DNA from: Craterostigma plantagineum
Taxonomy: Eukaryota; Streptophyta; Magnoliopsida; Lamiales; Linderniaceae
Length of the DNA stretch: 64,000 bases
Assembly (NCBI GenBank): GCA_027422505.1
Contig: JAPQWV010000490.1
Location: 310,001-374,000, forward strand
Direction: 5' to 3'
The position numbers and the translations under genes were made by a program. Positions 59,314 to 64,000 of this stretch are shown here, one piece after another. The notes beneath the pieces were generated by a model. That model was not told where the DNA came from and made no database searches. It worked only from the letters and a program-made list of their open reading frames with translations. How positions within the stretch are numbered: the stretch's first letter is position 1; each line of letters begins with the position of its first letter.

Positions 59314-59780
59314 ACTAGGGCGGAGACCCGTTGGCGAAAAGGGCCACATATACATATATTATTATTATGTACGTAATGAAATATACTAGGGCGGAGACCC
59401 GTTGGCGAAAAGGGCCACATATACATATATTATTATTATGTACGTAATGAAATATACTAGGGCGGAGACCCGTTGGCGAAAAGGGCCACATATACATATA
59501 TTATTATTATGTACGTAATGAAATATACTAGGGCGGAGACCCGTTGGCGATAAGGGCCACATATACATATATTATTATTATTATTATGTACGTAATGAAA
59601 TATACTAGGGCGGAGACCCATTGGCGATAAGGGCCACATATACATATATTATTATTGTGTACGTAATGAAATATACTAGGGCGGAGACCCGTCGGCGAAA
59701 AGGGCCGCATATATATATATTATTATTATGTACGTAATGAAATATATTAGGGCGATGCCCGTTGGCAATGAGGCCGTATG
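59314..59780 (+). repeat. 71 bp tandem array in LTR C
   Basis: Unit starts (ACTAGGGCGGAGACCCG) at 59314, 59385, 59456, 59527, 59604 and 59675 and a decayed one at 59746. The period is 71 except one unit of 77, lengthened by two extra att triplets. Each unit has a GC-rich half (GGCGGAGACCCGTTGGCG) and an AT-rich half (atatacatatattattatta). Repeated minus-strand frames here are artefacts of the array. Confidence 0.95.
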
Positions 59781-60620
59781 GACGTATTTATGATATGATT
59801 GAGCAATGCCCGTGGCGGTAGGGTGCGACCTGGAGGGTGCGACCTGAGGGTATAAGCAACACAGGGTGGAACCCTGGTGTAGGCAACCTCAGCGTGGGCT
59901 ACCAGCGTGAGCGACCGCCGACAGTCGGGGACGCCCGGGTACATATGGCAACCTAGGGGAACGATGTGCATCCTAGGTATGACCATCCGGCGTGGACCGC
60001 TGTCTATTTGTCCCTAGTGGACGTGAGCTCTTTGTGGTGCATAGTGAGATTAGCCGAGGGCCCTGAGTGATGTTAGTACGAATATGATGAGCATCGGCGC
60101 AGATCGCCTTTGCGAAGTATAGGTGCATCGGCGCGGATCGCCTTTGCGTAGGTAGTATATGCATTGGCGTGGATTGCCTTTGCGGGGAAGGGACATGTGC
60201 ATACATGCATGATTTCTGCTTACTGAGCCTCGGTGGCTCATTCTTTTATGTTATGTGTTGTAGGTACTTACGATCACGGTACGTGATCGCCTAGCTGGCA
60301 AGGCCTATCTTTTGAAGCTTCCGAGCGTCTTTTGGGGGTGGACGTGTGTGTATGGATGACGACCTGTGAGGCCGGGCGCATAGGAGCTTTTGCTGTGCCA
60401 TCGCAACCGTCCCGAGTAATTATGAACTAGGATTAGGGTGTAATTAGGACTTGAAGAAATTATTCTGTCGCGTAGTTATATTCTTATGACGTGTACAGGA
60501 CACGAACTCCTTATGAAGATGGAAAAATTTCTACCGTATTTTCGTATACTCTAAGTTATCGTACCATTAGACACTTAGAGTTAAGCTAGAAACAGTAGCG
60601 ATGGCTAGGGTCGCTACAGT

Positions 60621-60632
60621 TGGTATCAGAGC
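60621..60632 (+). other. Primer-binding site of element C
   Basis: TGGTATCAGAGC two bases after the LTR end, complementary to initiator-Met tRNA. Confidence 0.93.
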
Positions 60633-60764
60633 TTCGGTCACAGGTTCTGTAGACTGTCCATACACACACACCCAAAAGCGCGGAAGCAGCCTTGCCTGTA
60701 AGTGTTATGAATATTATGCTTATGTGCTTTTAATAATGTGCCTCCTTGTTTCACTAATTGGAGA

Positions 60765-61502
60765 ATGACTAGCGAGTCTAGAGAATTGATTGGCGAGTCA
60801 AGTCGCGGGGTGACAACTGGATCACCTACGAATGAACAGAGCTCAATGCTCCTACACCTCACCGAATTGGTCCAACAACAGTCGGATCAAATCGGCAAAC
60901 TGAAAGACCAAGTTAGTGAACTCAAGGGTCTGATCTACGATCTTATCGACAAACAGAGTTCCTTCGACCCCCGTAGATCCTCGTACCCGGGGATAGTAGG
61001 AAGGGAATTCCCAGAACGGAACCCTCCAGCTACTAGGGATATTACCAACCCTATTAGATTGGAAATCCAGGTTTCCCAAGTTCAGAAGGGAAAGCGAAAA
61101 ATGGGTGATAGGACCGGGCCAGCTCAACGGTCCGACCCGAATAAGGGAAGGCCTCAACCTTTTCCACCCACCATACCAATGTGCCGAAGACGTGCGCGGC
61201 GACACCAGGGAGTCTGCAACTCACAGAATGCGAACTGCTTCAAGTGTGGCAAGGCGGGCCACTATTCTAGGGCGTGCCCGGGAAAGGGACCGGAAAGCCA
61301 AACCGATGGTCAAGCAGAACCATCAAAAGGGCCAGCTAGAGCATATGCAACCATATCGGAGGAAACAGAGGAGAACCCGCCAGTGGAGACAGGTAACCTA
61401 CCCGCTCATCAAACCATCATCATGCATCTTAGTAACTTAGAAACCACACACCCTTGTGTACTCTTTACTTACGTGGCGAGACTCGAACTTTCTTCTGGCT
61501 AA
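60765..61502 (+). CDS. gag: Gag-like protein of element C with capsid core deleted
   Basis: About 245 residues from MTSESRELIGESS; an in-frame ATG at 60738 is also possible. The N-terminal coiled helix LTELVQQQSDQIGKLKDQVS matches the same helix of G and D Gag, and GREFPERNPPATRD matches the start of the capsid region. The roughly 150-residue capsid core (the WW and NLKQG...YIRKFEEL region) is then missing. After a basic linker come a degenerate knuckle (CRRRARRHQGVC) and an intact CCHC knuckle CFKCGKAGHYSRAC. The frame ends at LELSSG before any protease. It could bind RNA through the knuckle but should not form capsids. The open frame despite the deletion could reflect youth or selection. 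Confidence 0.8.
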   Translation: MTSESRELIGESSRGVTTGSPTNEQSSMLLHLTELVQQQSDQIGKLKDQVSELKGLIYDLIDKQSSFDPRRSSYPGIVGREFPERNPPATRDITNPIRLEIQVSQVQKGKRKMGDRTGPAQRSDPNKGRPQPFPPTIPMCRRRARRHQGVCNSQNANCFKCGKAGHYSRACPGKGPESQTDGQAEPSKGPARAYATISEETEENPPVETGNLPAHQTIIMHLSNLETTHPCVLFTYVARLELSSG

Positions 61503-62878
61503 TTTGAGTACAAGCATGAAAGTCACCATTTCTTCTGAAACTTCGACCCGAACTGATCAAGACCATGATCTCCCTTCTTGAATATTCTTTCCTTCTGGAG
61601 TGTAATTACGAGGCTACATTCTGCTCTCTTCCGCATGACAGATCTAAACCCCGTAATGTCGGAATGCGACCCTGACTCAATCTTTCCGACCTCCTATAAA
61701 TCATGCATGTTCAGTAGCCGAGTGGCGCAACGGAAGCGTGATAGCACTCGGAAATTTCAATTTCTGCCTAAAATCTGAATTATAGCCATTTCGGATAGCT
61801 CGTCGAAGCGGATGTAGGTTTGACTAGATTGGGCGACACACACATCTGCTAGATCCAGAGTTCGCTGATAGGATTCGAGACGACAAGCGAGACCCTATGA
61901 TCTTGTTTCCTCTCCTTCTATTCCAAATAGAATACCCTTCTCTTCTGTCGCAACATGAACATTCTTTCTCGAACCTCTAGGAATAAAGGATAAGTATATC
62001 GTTTTAAGGGAAGAGTAGGTTAAGAACTAGTCGTAAAACTTCGCTCCCGCATAGGAAAATAGGATGACTGTTGAGACACGGACCCTACAGTCACCACGTA
62101 GGAAGTCTGTATAAATCTTAGGTGAAACCTTGACTTTCAGGAAACTCGACGAAGATAGCATGAGCCTAGAAAGGGGTACCATTTCGTCGAACAATAGATC
62201 GGTGATACGACCTTTCCTAGTTACTCCCCTTAGCTCCTCGAGGCAATATGGAATTCGACTACCTTGATGCAATCTTCCTACCTACGTTACTAGAAAATCA
62301 GCCCACTAAATCCAAGACTACCTGAATGATCTTATTTCTAACCCTTATAGAATTTTCCTCCTGATCAAATGTTTAATTTTCGTCGCCACGTGAAGATTAT
62401 TTTCCCCTCTGAAGAAATGAGAACTAGGCGAGCCTTCTAAAAGGATAGGGACACGTTATAAGCCCGTTGTAGTTTTCCTTTCCCTGTGGCTGAAGCCCAA
62501 GTATTTAGATCAAATATTTATACGTGCTGCAACGAGATCGTAGTCATCACAATGACCGATAGATCAAGGAGGACGGCCACGATAAGCCTTAGGCACGAGA
62601 AAACCGAAGTCTTATTTTCTTTGCTTTCATTCCCTATCTATTCGTAATGCTTAGACCGAGATGACCTTCGAGCTAAGATAAACAACTTCGATCTTGTCTC
62701 AGGGGTGCAAAGTTTGGAAAATTTCATGAGAATTCACTAGTTCCATTCTTCCTAATAAGGAAACACCCTTGCGAGCAATACGGTGAATCTTCATCACCTA
62801 ACTAAACTAGCTCAACTCCCTACCCATCTTCGCCCCGACTTATCCCAGCTAACGGAATTTCGGGGGAGAAATTCTTTT
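61503..62878 (+). other. Internal region of element C without recognisable coding
   Basis: 1.4 kb between the gag-like frame and the polypurine tract. Stops occur in all frames; I recognise no protease, RT, RNase H or integrase motif on either strand. Only the last bases (gaatttcgggggagaaattc) match the conserved post-pol segment of the gypsy elements here. Confidence 0.65.
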
Positions 62879-62890
62879 AAGGGGGGAGGA
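62879..62890 (+). other. Polypurine tract of element C
   Basis: AAGGGGGGAGGA directly before the 3' LTR start at 62,891. Confidence 0.92.
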
Positions 62891-64000
62891 TGTAAGACCC
62901 GTAAAATTAATTACGGGGTTTACGGCATAATTAAGAGCAGAGAAAATTAATTAGAGACATAGTTGAGTAATTACGTTAGGGAGAATAGGATTTTGGGTAA
63001 AATATTTTACTTAGGACACGTAATTAATCCATGCCCAATGTGCGATATATGATTACATGCTCTTACAAGACTTATGTGTCTACATGACTTCATGTGATGT
63101 GATTTATAATCCCTATATGTGTTACGAATTATGATTATGTGATCTATGTGAATTCATGAAGTATGTGTATATGAGTTATGAGGACTTAAGGAATTTTAAG
63201 CCACTAGTACACGTGGCATGCACGTAAGAAATCGCCGAGCTCAAATTGAGCAAGTTAGAATCGGCCGATTCCCATACACGTGAAATTAGAATTATGGGGT
63301 AAATCGACTAGGAATCGGGCGATTTAACGAAACCGCATTTCGAGCGACTTGTTACATAGGAGACGTTGATCGAAAATGAATTAGGACATTTAATCGGGCA
63401 GCACTTGAATAGTATAAGTTTCGATCAAGTTAGAAATCGGGCGTTTTCGCTAAGCTCCACTAAGCCTCATTTCGGGCGATTAAGATAGAAACCACACGTG
63501 GCATAAGGAGAAGAAATCGCCGAGCTTAACTGGGACAACGTGAAATCGGGCGATTTCTTAACCCAATCCTAGAGATCGGACGATTTATGCCTAGGATGAA
63601 GTATAATCGACCAATTTGAAAATAAAATAGAAGGAATAAGGGAATGAAGAAAATGATAATAGTTATGTGGGAATTGGGCCATGCAATGTTGGGCTAGAAA
63701 TTTCATAGTTGGTCCAATCCATAAGAAAAACAAATAGGAGACAACTCTCCCTAAAATAAGGAAAAACCCACGTCCCACACCATACCTTCTTGCAAAATAT
63801 CTACCTAGCACACTTTAATCTCTCAACCTCACTCAAGAACCCAGCAAAAATCAAGTGAAAGGAGAGGAGAAGGGGCCGAAAGAAATCAATCCAAAGGACA
63901 CCCCAAATAGCTTGGAAAATTCAAAGAAGTAAGTGAAAAACATTTCCCTAAACCTTGCTATTCCGTAAATTAAGATTTCTAGGTGTATTCTTCACCTACA
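62891..64000 (+). repeat. 3' LTR of element C, truncated by the window end
   Basis: The first 1110 bp of the LTR, collinear with 56,648-57,757 and about 0.5 percent different. The rest lies outside the window. Confidence 0.92.

Larger units (their letters stand above)
56648..60618 (+). repeat. 5' LTR of element C (3.97 kb)
   Basis: Unusually long. The first 2 kb carries the TCGGGCGA motif cluster, followed by an AT-rich middle, a 71 bp tandem array, three copies of a roughly 38 bp unit GCATCGGCGCGGATCGCCTTTGCG (60,090-60,185), and a conserved last 560 bp shared with 1-631. No gene is present; a frame at 57,567-57,325 on the minus strand is repeated in the 3' LTR only because the LTRs are copies. 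Confidence 0.9.
56648..64000 (+). mobile_element. Gypsy element C, long-LTR gag-only element (3' end beyond window)
   Basis: 5' LTR 56648-60618 (TGTAAGACCCG...GCTACA), PBS 60621-60632, gag-like frame 60765-61502, polypurine tract 62879-62890, and a 3' LTR from 62891 that runs off the window after 1110 bp. The internal region is only 2.27 kb with no protease, RT or integrase. The overlapping LTR parts differ by about five substitutions and one indel (for example tacatgactt/tacaagactt, gggcgtttcgc/gggcgttttcgc), so it is somewhat older than G. It inserted in the satellite array; the 5 bases before it are CCCCC. LTRs much longer than the interior resemble large non-autonomous derivatives. Confidence 0.88.

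Noticed and set aside
59315..59710. Minus-strand frames of about 60 residues repeated four times
   Set aside because: They arise from the 71 bp tandem array in LTR C.
1..64000. Host genes, tRNA or rRNA genes
   Set aside because: Every coding frame with recognisable content belongs to a retroelement; no clover-leaf tRNA pattern or conserved rRNA stretch was seen on either strand by eye. A tRNAscan-SE and BLAST run would settle this.

Overview
This 64 kb window looks like gene-poor nuclear heterochromatin from a flowering plant, probably a eudicot. I found no host gene, tRNA, rRNA or CRISPR array. Almost every base belongs to LTR retrotransposons (Ty3/gypsy chromoviruses and SIRE/Maximus-like Ty1/copia), a hAT-type MITE, or a satellite with a unit of about 217 bp. 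The plant assignment rests on the initiator-Met primer-binding sites (TGGTATCAGAGC), the Tekay/Del-like gag-pol with a C-terminal chromodomain, the copia gag/pol type, and the TAGGGGTG-type MITE. I cannot assign a family or species.

Layout, left to right. 1-631 is the tail of a long gypsy LTR of the same family as element C at the right end. Element E (gypsy, minus strand) follows. Its 3' LTR is 632-2667, a solo LTR (F, 2670-4946, TSD ACATC) sits at its LTR/polypurine-tract boundary, and a decayed integrase-chromodomain piece lies at 4984-5985. That piece is fused to part of a second E LTR (5986-6253 plus 15251-16175). This second LTR is split by element D (6254-15245, minus, TSD CCTTG), a gypsy element that keeps gag but almost no pol. 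The 5' LTR of D carries a hAT-like MITE (12839-13395, TSD CATAAAAC), and the other D LTR preserves the empty site.

16176-20346 and 29985-32135 are copia remnants (A and A'). A plus-strand LTR, PBS and gag start abut a minus-strand integrase/protease/gag block. Inserted in that block is element G (20347-29984, TSD TTAGG), an intact gypsy chromovirus with a 1497-residue gag-pol frame. I see only two single-base indels between its LTRs, so it is a very recent insertion. Next come a copia 3' LTR (31802-32135), a short satellite stretch (32136-32836), and copia element B (32837-44944). In B the 5' UTR and gag are inverted relative to pol. B also carries a long extra ORF after RNase H.

44945-56647 is an 11.7 kb array of the same satellite, including a higher-order repeat of about 2176 bp. 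56648-64000 is element C, a gypsy element with a 3.97 kb LTR and only a capsid-deleted gag inside; its 3' LTR runs off the window.

How the parts relate: G is the only element that looks able to supply proteins. C and D look like gag-only, non-autonomous derivatives. A, A', B and E are broken. The most unusual signals are short CpG-containing motifs repeated many times in LTRs or UTRs of four different elements, the extra ORF of B with splice-like signals before it, a splice-acceptor-like site after a stop at the gag-protease boundary of two copia copies, and the satellite starting exactly at copia LTR ends twice.
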